Below, piece after piece: positions 1 to 6,659 of a stretch of 7,252 nt of DNA (position 1 is the stretch's first letter; every line of letters begins with the position of its first letter). This DNA is from an uncultured Eubacterium sp. (GTDB lineage Bacteria > Bacillota > Clostridia > Lachnospirales > Lachnospiraceae): contig CAJOPM010000207.1 in assembly GCA_905236225.1 (NCBI GenBank), positions 1 through 7,252 of the forward strand, in the 5' to 3' direction. Under the pieces are notes generated by a model, which saw nothing but the letters and a program-made list of their open reading frames with translations, was not told the origin of the DNA and did not search any database. The position numbers were made by a program, and so were the translations under genes.

Positions 1-454
1 ATTCTCGATTAATCTCCTGTATGGTGTGAATATCACCACATACATTGTCCGGATGAAAAATCTTCACCAAATCCTTGTAACGCTTCTTTAATGCAAGCTC
101 AGAAGCCACTCCCTTAAAGAATATGGCGCCACATGCGGCATCCGGCTCGGGCTGATTATCAAGCATCTCGTAGAAGTCACGTTTTTGTCTGTTAAGTCTA
201 TCTCTCTCTGTGGCAATAGCTCTCATCTCACTCTCAAGCTTCTTCCACTTCTTCTCGAAAAGCTCTCCCTCAGCTTTAATCCTTTTTTTCTCAAATTCTA
301 GTCTGATCTCAAACTGTCTTTGGCAACTTGCAAATCTCTTCTTCTCTTCCTGAAGATGCTCAAGTTGCTGTCTCATAACCTCCGGTGACATTGTTTCAGG
401 GTCAAAATCCATCTGAGATGTTTCCTGACCTGCTGATAATCCTGACCAGTCCAT
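1..454 (-). CDS. Coiled-coil protein with J-domain (partial, 3' end beyond window)
   Basis: The reading frame gives 151 codons before the window edge cuts it. Residues about 28-100 are rich in Glu, Lys and Arg with a helical, coiled-coil-like pattern. They are followed by the core of a J-domain: LKKRYKDLVKIFHPDN at 122-137 with the HPD tripeptide at 134-136, then a GD and an EINRE segment typical of J-domain helix III. HPD is the motif by which J-proteins stimulate DnaK ATPase, so this is probably a DnaK co-chaperone, likely cytoplasmic as no signal peptide is seen. Unlike DnaJ, the J-domain follows a long N-terminal helical region, and no Gly/Phe or zinc-finger region is visible. The ATG at 452-454 is chosen because an in-frame TAG lies directly before it and an AAGGGAG site lies 10 bases upstream (465-471). 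The gene has its own promoter, beyond the dnaJ terminator. Client and exact role are unknown. Confidence 0.82.
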   Translation of the reverse strand, partial: MDWSGLSAGQETSQMDFDPETMSPEVMRQQLEHLQEEKKRFASCQRQFEIRLEFEKKRIKAEGELFEKKWKKLESEMRAIATERDRLNRQKRDFYEMLDNQPEPDAACGAIFFKGVASELALKKRYKDLVKIFHPDNVCGDIHTIQEINRE

Positions 455-464
455 CTAATCTTAA

Positions 465-471
465 CTCCCTT
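465..471 (-). promoter_or_regulatory. Ribosome binding site of the J-domain protein gene
   Basis: AAGGGAG on the minus strand, 10 bases before the ATG at 454. An in-frame TAG sits immediately before that ATG, so this site and codon together fix the start. Confidence 0.65.
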
Positions 472-513
472 CAAATCACACGATATAGACAATTCAACCG
501 TTCACACAGATTG

Positions 514-542
514 ATTATACAATATATAGTTATACGTTTCAA
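514..542 (-). promoter_or_regulatory. Sigma-A promoter of the J-domain protein gene
   Basis: On the minus strand a -35 box TTGAAA (537-542) is followed by a 17-base spacer and a perfect -10 box TATAAT (514-519). Transcription would start near 507, giving a leader of about 50 bases before the ATG at 454. The promoter lies between the dnaJ terminator and the J-domain gene, so that gene can be expressed separately from the heat-shock operon. No CIRCE element is present here. Confidence 0.8.
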
Positions 543-562
543 CAAAATATTAACAAAATATT
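541..562. repeat. Perfect 11-bp tandem repeat next to the J-domain gene promoter
   Basis: The unit AACAAAATATT occurs twice without a gap (541-551 and 552-562). Read on the minus strand it gives T-rich sequence directly upstream of, and overlapping by two bases, the -35 box of the J-domain gene promoter. Its place and composition resemble an UP element, which contacts the RNA polymerase alpha subunit. That role is inferred. Confidence 0.6.
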
Positions 563-564
563 GC

Positions 565-601
565 AAAAAAAGATTGAAACACTGATATCAATGTTTCAAT
601 C
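565..601 (-). terminator. Intrinsic terminator of the hrcA-grpE-dnaK-dnaJ operon
   Basis: A perfect 10-bp inverted repeat (GATTGAAACA at 572-581 with its complement at 592-601) can be extended inward by a G-U pair and further A-T/G-C pairs to a small ATAT loop. Reading leftward it is followed by seven T residues (565-571). It begins 8 bases after the dnaJ stop codon. A run of six T residues at 605-610 means it might also work weakly in the other direction, although no plus-strand gene feeds into it. Confidence 0.9.
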
Positions 602-608
602 CTGTTTT

Positions 609-1775
609 TTATTTCTTCCGTCTGCCAAATCTTCCCTTATGTTTTTCAGCACTGTCGCCGCTTGATTGAATTTCTTGTCTGCTTTTTTCCAATGAATTGT
701 CTGTCAGTTCATCAAAAGTAGTTAGTGCCTGACGCGCCTCTTCACTTATCTTTGTAGGCACTTGAATAACGAATGTTACATACTGATCTCCTCTTGAGTT
801 CTTGTTTCTAAGAGACGGTACTCCTTTTCCTCTTAGACGAATTCTCGTATCAGTCTGAGTTCCGGGCTTAACCTCATATACCACGTCACCATCTATAGTA
901 TTAAGCTTAATTTCACCGCCTAGCGTTGCCTGGGCAATTGAAAGCGGCACCGTAGAAAACAAATCCATATCTCGTCTTTGGAAGATTGGATGTCTGTTTA
1001 CACTAACCTGTACCAATAAATCACCTCTAGGACCACCGTTGGTTCCGGGCTCGCCTTTATCTCTGATACGTACGCTCATACCATCATCGATTCCGGCAGG
1101 GATAGATACCGAAATCTTCTTACGATTTGAAATATAGCCTTCGCCGTGACAATCTACGCATTTTTCCTTAATGACCTTACCGCTGCCTTGACAGTCAGGA
1201 CAAGTCTGTACATTCTGCATCACGCCAAAAAGTGACTGTGATGTATACATTACCTTACCCTTACCACCACACTTCGAGCAAGTAAGAGGCGTTGATCCCG
1301 GTTTGGCTCCGCTGCCATGACAGGTTGGGCACTGATCCTTAAGACTAATCTCAAGTTCCTTCTCACAGCCGAAAATAGCTTCTTCAAAGGATATTTTTAC
1401 TACTGCTCTTAGATTAGCTCCCTTTCTCGGCTCATTAGAAGATCTTCTTCTTGAACCTCCGAATAAATCTCCGAAGATATCACCAAAAATATCTCCCATA
1501 TCCATTCCTGAGAAGTCGAACCCGCCGGCGCCACCGCCGCCGCCTTCAAATGCAGCATGACCAAACTGGTCGTACTGACGTCTCTTGTCACTATCACTCA
1601 GAACAGCGTAGGCTTCTGAGGCTTCTTTAAATTTCTTCTCAGCCTCTTTATCACCCGGATTCATGTCCGGGTGATATTTCTTTGCCAGAGACCTGTATGC
1701 TTTTTTAATTGTGGCATCATCGGCACCCCTATCGACACCTAATACCTCATAATAATCTCTTTTCTGCTCTGCCAT
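609..1775 (-). CDS. dnaJ: Chaperone protein DnaJ (Hsp40)
   Basis: Complete type I (class A) J-protein of 388 residues, normal for the family. It binds unfolded protein in the cytoplasm, delivers it to DnaK and stimulates DnaK ATP hydrolysis. In order: J-domain at about 6-70 with HPD at 35-37; Gly/Phe-rich region at about 77-107 with repeated DIFGD motifs; zinc-binding region with four CxxCxGxG repeats at 149-156 (CPTCHGSG), 166-173 (CSKCGGKG), 192-199 (CPDCQGSG) and 206-213 (CVDCHGEG), all eight cysteines present; then the C-terminal substrate-binding domains and a basic tail ending GRRKK. It is the last gene of the operon, 8 bases after the dnaK stop. Its ribosome binding site (AGAGGTG, 1787-1793) lies inside the last dnaK codons, which suggests translational coupling. 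The stop codon TAA is followed at once by the operon terminator. Confidence 0.98.
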   Translation of the reverse strand: MAEQKRDYYEVLGVDRGADDATIKKAYRSLAKKYHPDMNPGDKEAEKKFKEASEAYAVLSDSDKRRQYDQFGHAAFEGGGGGAGGFDFSGMDMGDIFGDIFGDLFGGSRRRSSNEPRKGANLRAVVKISFEEAIFGCEKELEISLKDQCPTCHGSGAKPGSTPLTCSKCGGKGKVMYTSQSLFGVMQNVQTCPDCQGSGKVIKEKCVDCHGEGYISNRKKISVSIPAGIDDGMSVRIRDKGEPGTNGGPRGDLLVQVSVNRHPIFQRRDMDLFSTVPLSIAQATLGGEIKLNTIDGDVVYEVKPGTQTDTRIRLRGKGVPSLRNKNSRGDQYVTFVIQVPTKISEEARQALTTFDELTDNSLEKSRQEIQSSGDSAEKHKGRFGRRKK

Positions 1776-1783
1776 TTATTTTA

Positions 1784-3664
1784 TTACACCTCTTTATAGT
1801 CAGCATCAACCACATCATCGTCAGAACCTGCAGATGATGTATCAGCTGCTCCCTGACCCATATTTCCCATATCAGGAGCCGGTCCGCCCTGCTGAGCCTG
1901 GGCATTTTCATACATCTTAGCAAACACTTTCTGTGCGCTCTGTGTTAATTTTTCTTTAGCAGCCTTCATTTCAGAAACCTGGTCTTCTGTCATCTCTTCT
2001 GCATTTTCATGAGCTTCTACCATATCTTTAAGAGCTTTAAGATCTGCTTCAACCTCAGATTTATCAGCCGGATCAAGATTTGCTCCAACTTCTTCTAAAG
2101 CTTTTTCTGTCTGGAATACAAATGAATCTGCATCGTTTCTTGTATCTATAGCTTCTTTTCTCTTCTTATCCTGAGCCTCGAATTCAGCAGCTTCCTTAAC
2201 TGCTCTATCTACATCTTCCTCTGACATATTTGATCCTGCTGTGATGGTAATATGCTGCTCTTTACCTGTACCAAGATCCTTTGCCGATACATTAACAATA
2301 CCGTTTGCATCAATATCAAATGTGACTTCAATTTGCGGAACACCTCTTCTTGCCGGCGGTATTCCATCCAATCTGAACTGTCCAAGGGATTTATTATCTC
2401 TGGCAAATTGTCTCTCACCTTGTACTACATTAATATCAACGGCTGTCTGATTATCAGCTGCAGTTGAGAATATCTGGCTCTTCTTTGTAGGAATTGTAGT
2501 ATTTCTCTCAATAAGCTTTGTTGCAACACCACCCATAGTCTCGATTGAAAGTGAAAGCGGTGTAACATCAAGAAGAAGAATTTCACCTGCGCCTGCATCT
2601 CCTGCAAGTTTACCACCTTGAATTGAAGCTCCAAGGGCAACACACTCATCAGGGTTAAGTGATTTGTTCGGCTCATGTCCCGTAAGTGATTTAACTTTAT
2701 CTTGTACGGCAGGAATACGTGTAGAACCACCGACAAGAAGAACTTTTCCAAGCTCTGAAGCTGTGATTCCTGCATCCTTAAGTGCATTTTGAACAGGTAC
2801 TGCTGTTCTTTCTACAAGATCATGTGTTAGTTCATCGAATTTAGCTCTTGTAAGGTTCATATCGAAATGCTTCGGTCCTTCTGCTGTTGCAGTAATGAAC
2901 GGAAGGTTAATATTTGTAGTCGTTGCTGAAGAAAGCTCTTTCTTGGCTTTTTCTGCTGCCTCTTTTAATCTCTGAAGAGCCATCTTATCAGTAGAAAGAT
3001 CTACGCCTTCTTGTTTCTTGAATTCTGAAAGCATATAATCGGTAATCTTCTGATCAAAATCATCACCACCGAGTCTGTTATCACCTGAAGTTGAAAGAAC
3101 CTCGATAACACCCTCGCCAATCTCAATAATTGATACGTCAAATGTACCACCACCAAGATCGTAAACCATGATTTTCTGCTCGCCTTCATTATCAAGTCCG
3201 TATGCAAGTGCAGCAGCTGTAGGCTCGTTGATAATACGTTTTACATCAAGACCTGCAATCTTTCCTGCATCCTTTGTAGCCTGACGCTGAGCATCATTGA
3301 AATATGCAGGAACGGTAATAACAGCCTCTGTTACCTTTTCACCTAAATATCCTTCAGCATCAGCTTTTAACTTCTGTAAAATCATAGCTGAAATTTCCTG
3401 CGGTGAATATTTCTTTCCATCAATATCTTTCTTGTTATCTGTACCCATGTCACGCTTGATTGATGCAATGGTTTTTTCAGCGTTAGTTACTGCCTGACGC
3501 TTTGCAGGCTCACCTACTAATCTCTCACCTGTCTTTGTAAATGCTACGATTGAAGGTGTTGTTCTTGCGCCTTCGGTATTGGCAATAACTACCGGCTTAC
3601 CACCTTCCATAACAGCTACACAACTATTTGTTGTTCCTAAGTCAATTCCTATTATTTTTCCCAT
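1784..3664 (-). CDS. dnaK: Chaperone protein DnaK (Hsp70)
   Basis: Complete Hsp70 of 626 residues, shorter than E. coli DnaK (638), as usual in Gram-positive bacteria. It folds and protects proteins in the cytoplasm through an ATP cycle driven by DnaJ and GrpE. The ATPase domain (about 1-360) shows the phosphate-1 motif GIDLGTTNSCVAV (6-18), K70, the INEPTAAALAYG segment (E147), the phosphate-2 motif VYDLGGGTFDVSI (167-179, T174) and the adenosine motif LLVGGSTRIPAVQ (309-321). The hydrophobic linker LLLDVTP (363-369) leads into the substrate-binding beta domain and helical lid. The tail ends DDDVVDADYKEV and lacks the extra DKK-type ending of the E. coli protein. Position 373 is Ser in PLSLSIET, where E. 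coli has Gly. The ATG is preceded by AAGGAGG (3673-3679) at 8 bases. It lies 50 bases after grpE; I see no internal promoter in that gap. Confidence 0.99.
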   Translation of the reverse strand: MGKIIGIDLGTTNSCVAVMEGGKPVVIANTEGARTTPSIVAFTKTGERLVGEPAKRQAVTNAEKTIASIKRDMGTDNKKDIDGKKYSPQEISAMILQKLKADAEGYLGEKVTEAVITVPAYFNDAQRQATKDAGKIAGLDVKRIINEPTAAALAYGLDNEGEQKIMVYDLGGGTFDVSIIEIGEGVIEVLSTSGDNRLGGDDFDQKITDYMLSEFKKQEGVDLSTDKMALQRLKEAAEKAKKELSSATTTNINLPFITATAEGPKHFDMNLTRAKFDELTHDLVERTAVPVQNALKDAGITASELGKVLLVGGSTRIPAVQDKVKSLTGHEPNKSLNPDECVALGASIQGGKLAGDAGAGEILLLDVTPLSLSIETMGGVATKLIERNTTIPTKKSQIFSTAADNQTAVDINVVQGERQFARDNKSLGQFRLDGIPPARRGVPQIEVTFDIDANGIVNVSAKDLGTGKEQHITITAGSNMSEEDVDRAVKEAAEFEAQDKKRKEAIDTRNDADSFVFQTEKALEEVGANLDPADKSEVEADLKALKDMVEAHENAEEMTEDQVSEMKAAKEKLTQSAQKVFAKMYENAQAQQGGPAPDMGNMGQGAADTSSAGSDDDVVDADYKEV

Positions 3665-3714
3665 TTCCTTTTCCTCCTTGTGAATTCTATATACTGATTT
3701 TTAATAAATAATTG

Positions 3715-4347
3715 CTAATTTGCTACCTGTACCATACTATGTCTTACGACACTGTCTCTATAGGTGTAACCCTTTTGAAGTACCTGTGCCACCTCATTTT
3801 CTCCAAGTGATTCATCTTCTATATGCATTACTGCATTATGAAGTTCAGGGTCGAAGGGTTTACCTAATGCATCGATTTCCTTAACATCGAGTTCTTCAAG
3901 CATCGTTAGCAGCTGCTTATAAATTTTATCCATTCCATCTGCAAACGGGCTTTCTTTTTCTTCATCACTTAATGCATCTAACCCTCTCTCAAAATTGTCA
4001 ACAACCGGAAGAATCTTTTCTATGACATCTTTGGCACCGACTTCATACATTTGAGATTTTTCTTTTTCACTTCTCTTTCTGAAGTTGTCAAACTCTGCCA
4101 TCTGACGAGTAATTCTATCGTTTAACTCTTCTATCTTTTCTTGTTCTTTACTCTTTTTAGGCTTTTTATCTTCTTTTGGCTCTTCATTTGATTGAGCCGT
4201 TTCATCCCCGCTTTGCTGATTTTCTTCTTCTAACTCCTCTGATTCATTATTATCAGATTGATCACATTTTTCTTTTTCTTCTTCTGCGGCCTCATCTATG
4301 CTAGCATCTTTCTTGGGTTTAGTAGCCTCTTTATTAGCTTTTGCCAT
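3715..4347 (-). CDS. grpE: GrpE, nucleotide exchange factor for DnaK
   Basis: Complete protein of 210 residues. GrpE acts as a dimer that releases ADP from DnaK and so resets the chaperone cycle. The first 70 residues or so are very acidic and Lys-rich, with low-complexity Glu/Asp/Gln/Ser stretches, and are probably disordered. They are followed by the long dimerising helix with the family signature RQMAEFDNFRKRSEKE (81-96) and KILPVVDNFERGL (111-123), then the C-terminal beta domain with GKPFDPELHNAVMH (162-175) and QVLQKGYTYRDSVVRHSMV (188-206). The start ATG has an AGGAGGT site (4354-4360) 6 bases upstream. It lies 35 bases after hrcA in the same transcript. The low-complexity N-terminus is common among Firmicutes GrpE proteins and varies in length. 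Confidence 0.97.
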   Translation of the reverse strand: MAKANKEATKPKKDASIDEAAEEEKEKCDQSDNNESEELEEENQQSGDETAQSNEEPKEDKKPKKSKEQEKIEELNDRITRQMAEFDNFRKRSEKEKSQMYEVGAKDVIEKILPVVDNFERGLDALSDEEKESPFADGMDKIYKQLLTMLEELDVKEIDALGKPFDPELHNAVMHIEDESLGENEVAQVLQKGYTYRDSVVRHSMVQVAN

Positions 4348-4382
4348 ATTCCTACCTCCTAAAATTCTATTCGTAAAATTCG

Positions 4383-5435
4383 CTAATTATCCGGTTTATT
4401 AAAAATATCATCCAGCTGAACTTTGAGCGTTCTAAGATTATCCATAACATTCTCATAATCCATACGCTTAGGACCGATTATACCGACTGTACCTTTCATG
4501 CCACCTCCGATATCATAAGTGGCAGTAACAATCGAGCAATCTTTCATATTCTCCATCGGGGACTCATTTCCAATCATAACTCTGATATTCGTATCACCCT
4601 CAACTTCGCTTTCATTTATATCATTAACAAGCTCTATAAGCTGACTCTTTTCCTCTAATGCATTAAGTAAATCTGTTGCACTTTGTGAATCTGTAAGCTC
4701 AGGATACTTAAATATATTAGTTGCGCCGCTGGTATAAATCTCAAGTTCCTTGCCCTCAGAGATAACCTCTCCTACAGCATCTAACACCTGGCTTACTATA
4801 CCGCTGTGAATTCCGGCGCTTTCCTTAAGCTTTGCTATTGTACCTAAGTTAATTTCCTCCATGCTAAGACCATTAAGGCTGGTATTGAGTAAAATATTAA
4901 GCTTAAGTACTGTCTCTGAATCAAGTCCCTCATCAAGATTAAGTACCTTGTTTCTGACTATGTTTCCATCTAAAACTATGACACATAATATCTGATCTTG
5001 TGAAACCTCGGATAACTGAATAAACTTAACAGTATTCTTCTTGGCTTGAGGCGATGTAACAAGCGTCGTATAGTTGGTATTATTGGCAAGCAGTTTTGCT
5101 ACTTGTTTAAGGACCTTCTCAACTTTTTGTGTATGTTCTATGACAAAGTCCTGCATTTTATTAATCTCTCTATCCTTTTGCTGCATAAGGTTATCGACAT
5201 AGAATCTATATCCCTTATCCGAGGGAATCCTGCCGGCAGACGTATGTGGCTGAACTATATATCCGAGCTCTTCTAAATCTGACATTTCATTTCTGATAGT
5301 GGCAGGTGATACATTCATATCGTCAATTTTTGATATGGTACGCGACCCTACAGGCTCTCCGGTTTCAAGATAATTCTTGATTATGGCGTTAAGGATTTTT
5401 ACTTTTCTTTCATTAAGTTGACCGTTATCGCTCAT
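4383..5435 (-). CDS. hrcA: Heat-inducible transcription repressor HrcA
   Basis: Complete HrcA of 350 residues, the usual length. It is the DNA-binding repressor of class I heat-shock genes, and in studied species its activity depends on the GroE chaperonin. The N-terminal winged-helix domain shows NERKVKILNAIIKNYLETG (8-26), EPVGSRTIS (27-35), SPATIRNEMSDLEELGYIVQ (43-62) and PHTSAGRIPSDKGYRFYVD (63-81). A GAF-like middle and dimerisation region follows, with the family signature IGPKRMDYENV near the end (320-330). The start ATG is preceded by AGAGGT at 5 bases (5441-5446). It is the first gene of the operon and lies 22 bases downstream of a perfect CIRCE, so it almost certainly represses itself, grpE, dnaK and dnaJ. 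In many Firmicutes hemW lies upstream of hrcA; here the upstream neighbour is a divergent S1-domain gene. Confidence 0.98.
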   Translation of the reverse strand: MSDNGQLNERKVKILNAIIKNYLETGEPVGSRTISKIDDMNVSPATIRNEMSDLEELGYIVQPHTSAGRIPSDKGYRFYVDNLMQQKDREINKMQDFVIEHTQKVEKVLKQVAKLLANNTNYTTLVTSPQAKKNTVKFIQLSEVSQDQILCVIVLDGNIVRNKVLNLDEGLDSETVLKLNILLNTSLNGLSMEEINLGTIAKLKESAGIHSGIVSQVLDAVGEVISEGKELEIYTSGATNIFKYPELTDSQSATDLLNALEEKSQLIELVNDINESEVEGDTNIRVMIGNESPMENMKDCSIVTATYDIGGGMKGTVGIIGPKRMDYENVMDNLRTLKVQLDDIFNKPDN

Positions 5436-5457
5436 ATATTACCTCTGTTTCACATTG

Positions 5458-5484
5458 TTAGCACTCGATAATTAAGAGTGCTAA
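5458..5484 (-). promoter_or_regulatory. CIRCE operator (HrcA binding site)
   Basis: A perfect 9-9-9 inverted repeat: TTAGCACTC (5458-5466), a 9-base spacer, and GAGTGCTAA (5476-5484). This is the consensus CIRCE with no mismatch. It lies just after the predicted transcription start of the hrcA operon and before the hrcA ribosome binding site, the standard position for HrcA repression. It is the only copy I see in the window. Confidence 0.98.
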
Positions 5485-5497
5485 TATCCTGTCACTT

Positions 5498-5526
5498 AAT
5501 GTACCACTTAGAAATTTTATTGTCAA
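5498..5526 (-). promoter_or_regulatory. Sigma-A promoter of the hrcA-grpE-dnaK-dnaJ operon
   Basis: On the minus strand a perfect -35 box TTGACA (5521-5526) is followed by a 17-base spacer and a -10 box TACATT (5498-5503). The weak -10 is preceded by TGG, so it may act as an extended -10 (TGn). The start point would be near 5491, placing CIRCE at about +8 to +34. This is the housekeeping-promoter-plus-CIRCE arrangement of class I heat-shock operons. Confidence 0.85.
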
Positions 5527-5548
5527 CACTTTCTAAAAAAAATATAGT
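5520..5548 (+). promoter_or_regulatory. Sigma-A promoter of the S1-domain gene
   Basis: A -35 box TTGTCA (5520-5525) and a -10 box TATAGT (5543-5548) are separated by exactly 17 bases; each matches the consensus at five of six positions. Transcription would start near 5555, leaving a leader of about 90 bases. Its -35 overlaps the hrcA -35 box on the other strand by five bases, because TTGTCAA contains both. Confidence 0.7.
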
Positions 5549-5624
5549 GAATTTTTTATGTTTATTTGCTAAAATATGTAGGTAAATGCTGTATGCATCC
5601 ATTTAATTCAGATATTATTATTAC

Positions 5625-5631
5625 AAAGGAG
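5625..5631 (+). promoter_or_regulatory. Ribosome binding site of the S1-domain gene
   Basis: AAAGGAG lies 12 bases before the ATG at 5644. The spacing is slightly long, but no other ATG, GTG or TTG in this frame is as well placed. It argues against the in-frame TTG at 5566, which has no such site. Confidence 0.65.
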
Positions 5632-5643
5632 ATTAATCATATT

Positions 5644-6363
5644 ATGTCAGAAACTGAAACCATGAAAGATTATGAACAGGAAATCGAAGAATCATTAGCC
5701 AATGCACCGGATGAGGGAGCAGATGACCCAACATGGCTTAAGCTGCAGCAAATGCGTGATGACAAGGAAGTCTTCAAAGTCAAGATTAAGGGCATTGTGC
5801 CAAAGGGCGTTATTGCTTATGTTGAGGAAATTCGCGGTTTCATCCCCGCTTCGCAGATCAGCATCTCATATATTGAAGATACCAACAAACTGCTTGGCCA
5901 AACATTAGAAGTTGTGATTATCACAGCTGATCGCGAAAAGATGAGATTGGTTATGTCCGGCAAGGAAGTTGAAATAATGCACCGCAATCAAAAGAAAGAG
6001 GCTAAGCTTAGTTCACTTAATGTCGGCGATATTATAGAAGGTAAGGTAGAATCAATTATGCCTTACGGTGCATTTATCGAGCTTGGCGACGGCGTATCAG
6101 GTCTCGTTCATATATCACAGATTGCGCTCAAGCGTATTTCATCACCAGCAGATGTGCTTAAGGAAGGACAAATAATCAAAGCTAAGATTACCAAGATTGA
6201 CGAGGGCAAGGTTTCTCTTAGTATGAAGGCTCTTATTGAAGATGACGGACACCAAGATGCTTCATCTGATAAGGCAAGTAAAAAGAGCGTTGAATATATT
6301 TCCGGCGAAGCGGTTTCAACCAGTCTCTCCGGATTACTCAGCGGCATCAAGCTTAATGGTTAA
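5644..6363 (+). CDS. Protein with two S1 RNA-binding domains
   Basis: A protein of 239 residues with two S1-type OB folds. The first (about 42-107) is divergent but keeps KGVIAYVEEIRGFIPASQI (54-72). The second (about 127-197) is canonical, with VGDIIEGKVESIMPYGAFIE (127-146), then GLVHIS and a closing GKVSLSMKA. The N-terminus (1-40) is acidic; the C-terminus has a charged linker and ends in a short Ser/Leu-Gly-rich tail, TSLSGLLSGIKL. S1 domains bind single-stranded RNA, so the protein is probably a cytoplasmic RNA- or ribosome-associated factor, similar in build to the short RpsA-like proteins of Firmicutes. It is too short to be full ribosomal protein S1. I do not know its exact function. 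The frame stays open upstream to a TTG at 5566, but the ATG at 5644 has the ribosome binding site and the acidic start expected. It is transcribed away from hrcA. Confidence 0.88.
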   Translation: MSETETMKDYEQEIEESLANAPDEGADDPTWLKLQQMRDDKEVFKVKIKGIVPKGVIAYVEEIRGFIPASQISISYIEDTNKLLGQTLEVVIITADREKMRLVMSGKEVEIMHRNQKKEAKLSSLNVGDIIEGKVESIMPYGAFIELGDGVSGLVHISQIALKRISSPADVLKEGQIIKAKITKIDEGKVSLSMKALIEDDGHQDASSDKASKKSVEYISGEAVSTSLSGLLSGIKLNG

Positions 6364-6365
6364 AA

Positions 6366-6407
6366 CAAAAAACATCCTCAAATCCTGCTTAGGATTTGAG
6401 GATGTTT
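6366..6407. terminator. Bidirectional terminator between convergent genes
   Basis: A perfect 17-bp stem (arms 6370-6386 and 6391-6407) closes a GCTT tetraloop. On the minus strand it is followed by six T residues, a G and four more T residues, a strong intrinsic terminator for the truncated minus-strand gene that stops at 6408. On the plus strand it lies 6 bases after the S1-domain gene stop and is followed only by TTTCTACTTT, so it may end that transcript less efficiently. Confidence 0.85.
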
Positions 6408-6410
6408 CTA

Positions 6411-6452
6411 CTTTGTGTATAATCCCTGTGCAATCTTCATCATTTCGCTCTT
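6411..6452 (-). repeat. Copy 1 of a duplicated gene 3' end
   Basis: These 42 bases, the last 14 codons of the truncated gene, match 7032-7073 on the same strand at 38 of 42 positions with no gap. A further identical block of 11 bases (CAAAAAACATC, 6366-6376 and 6999-7009) lies beyond the coding part in both copies, at the end of the terminator. Confidence 0.8.
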
Positions 6453-6638
6453 GGTTTCATTTGAAACAGCTACAAAAAATTCCAGATTTTCATCTGCCCA
6501 AGTAACCGCTTTTAAACTGTCGTCTGTGCTTATTTGAACAATTGCCTCATTACCATTAACATAATCTTTTTCTATACTTGATGACAGTCCTTCCACATCC
6601 GTCTCCCAAATTACAATACTTTCTCCTTGCACATATAT

Positions 6639-6655
6639 CATATTTGTCAAATATG
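6639..6655. repeat. Short palindrome CATATTT-GTC-AAATATG
   Basis: A perfect 7-bp inverted repeat with a 3-base centre, within the 5' part of the truncated gene and 4 bases from the larger inverted repeat at 6660. It could be an operator half-site pair or chance in AT-rich sequence. Confidence 0.4.
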
Positions 6656-6659
6656 TAAT

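Noticed and set aside
385..585. Plus-strand open frame of 66 codons
   Set aside because: It runs antisense across the J-domain gene start, promoter and dnaJ terminator, has no ribosome binding site and resembles no protein.
1118..1330. Repeated motif in DNA that might suggest a repeat array
   Set aside because: It is the coding sequence of the four CxxCxGxG zinc-binding repeats of DnaJ.
2209..3497. Several open frames on both strands inside dnaK
   Set aside because: All overlap a fully conserved dnaK frame and show no independent start signals or protein-like composition.
3665..3714. Possible internal promoter between grpE and dnaK
   Set aside because: The 50-base gap is AT-rich but shows no -35/-10 pair with acceptable spacing, and no second CIRCE.
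5566..5643. Longer start (TTG at 5566) for the S1-domain protein
   Set aside because: It lacks a ribosome binding site and begins only about 11 bases after the predicted transcription start. The extra 26 residues do not look like part of the domain, while the ATG at 5644 has AAAGGAG upstream.
6236..6505. Plus-strand open frame of 89 codons over the end of the S1-domain gene
   Set aside because: It overlaps the S1-domain gene in another frame, crosses the terminator and has no ribosome binding site.
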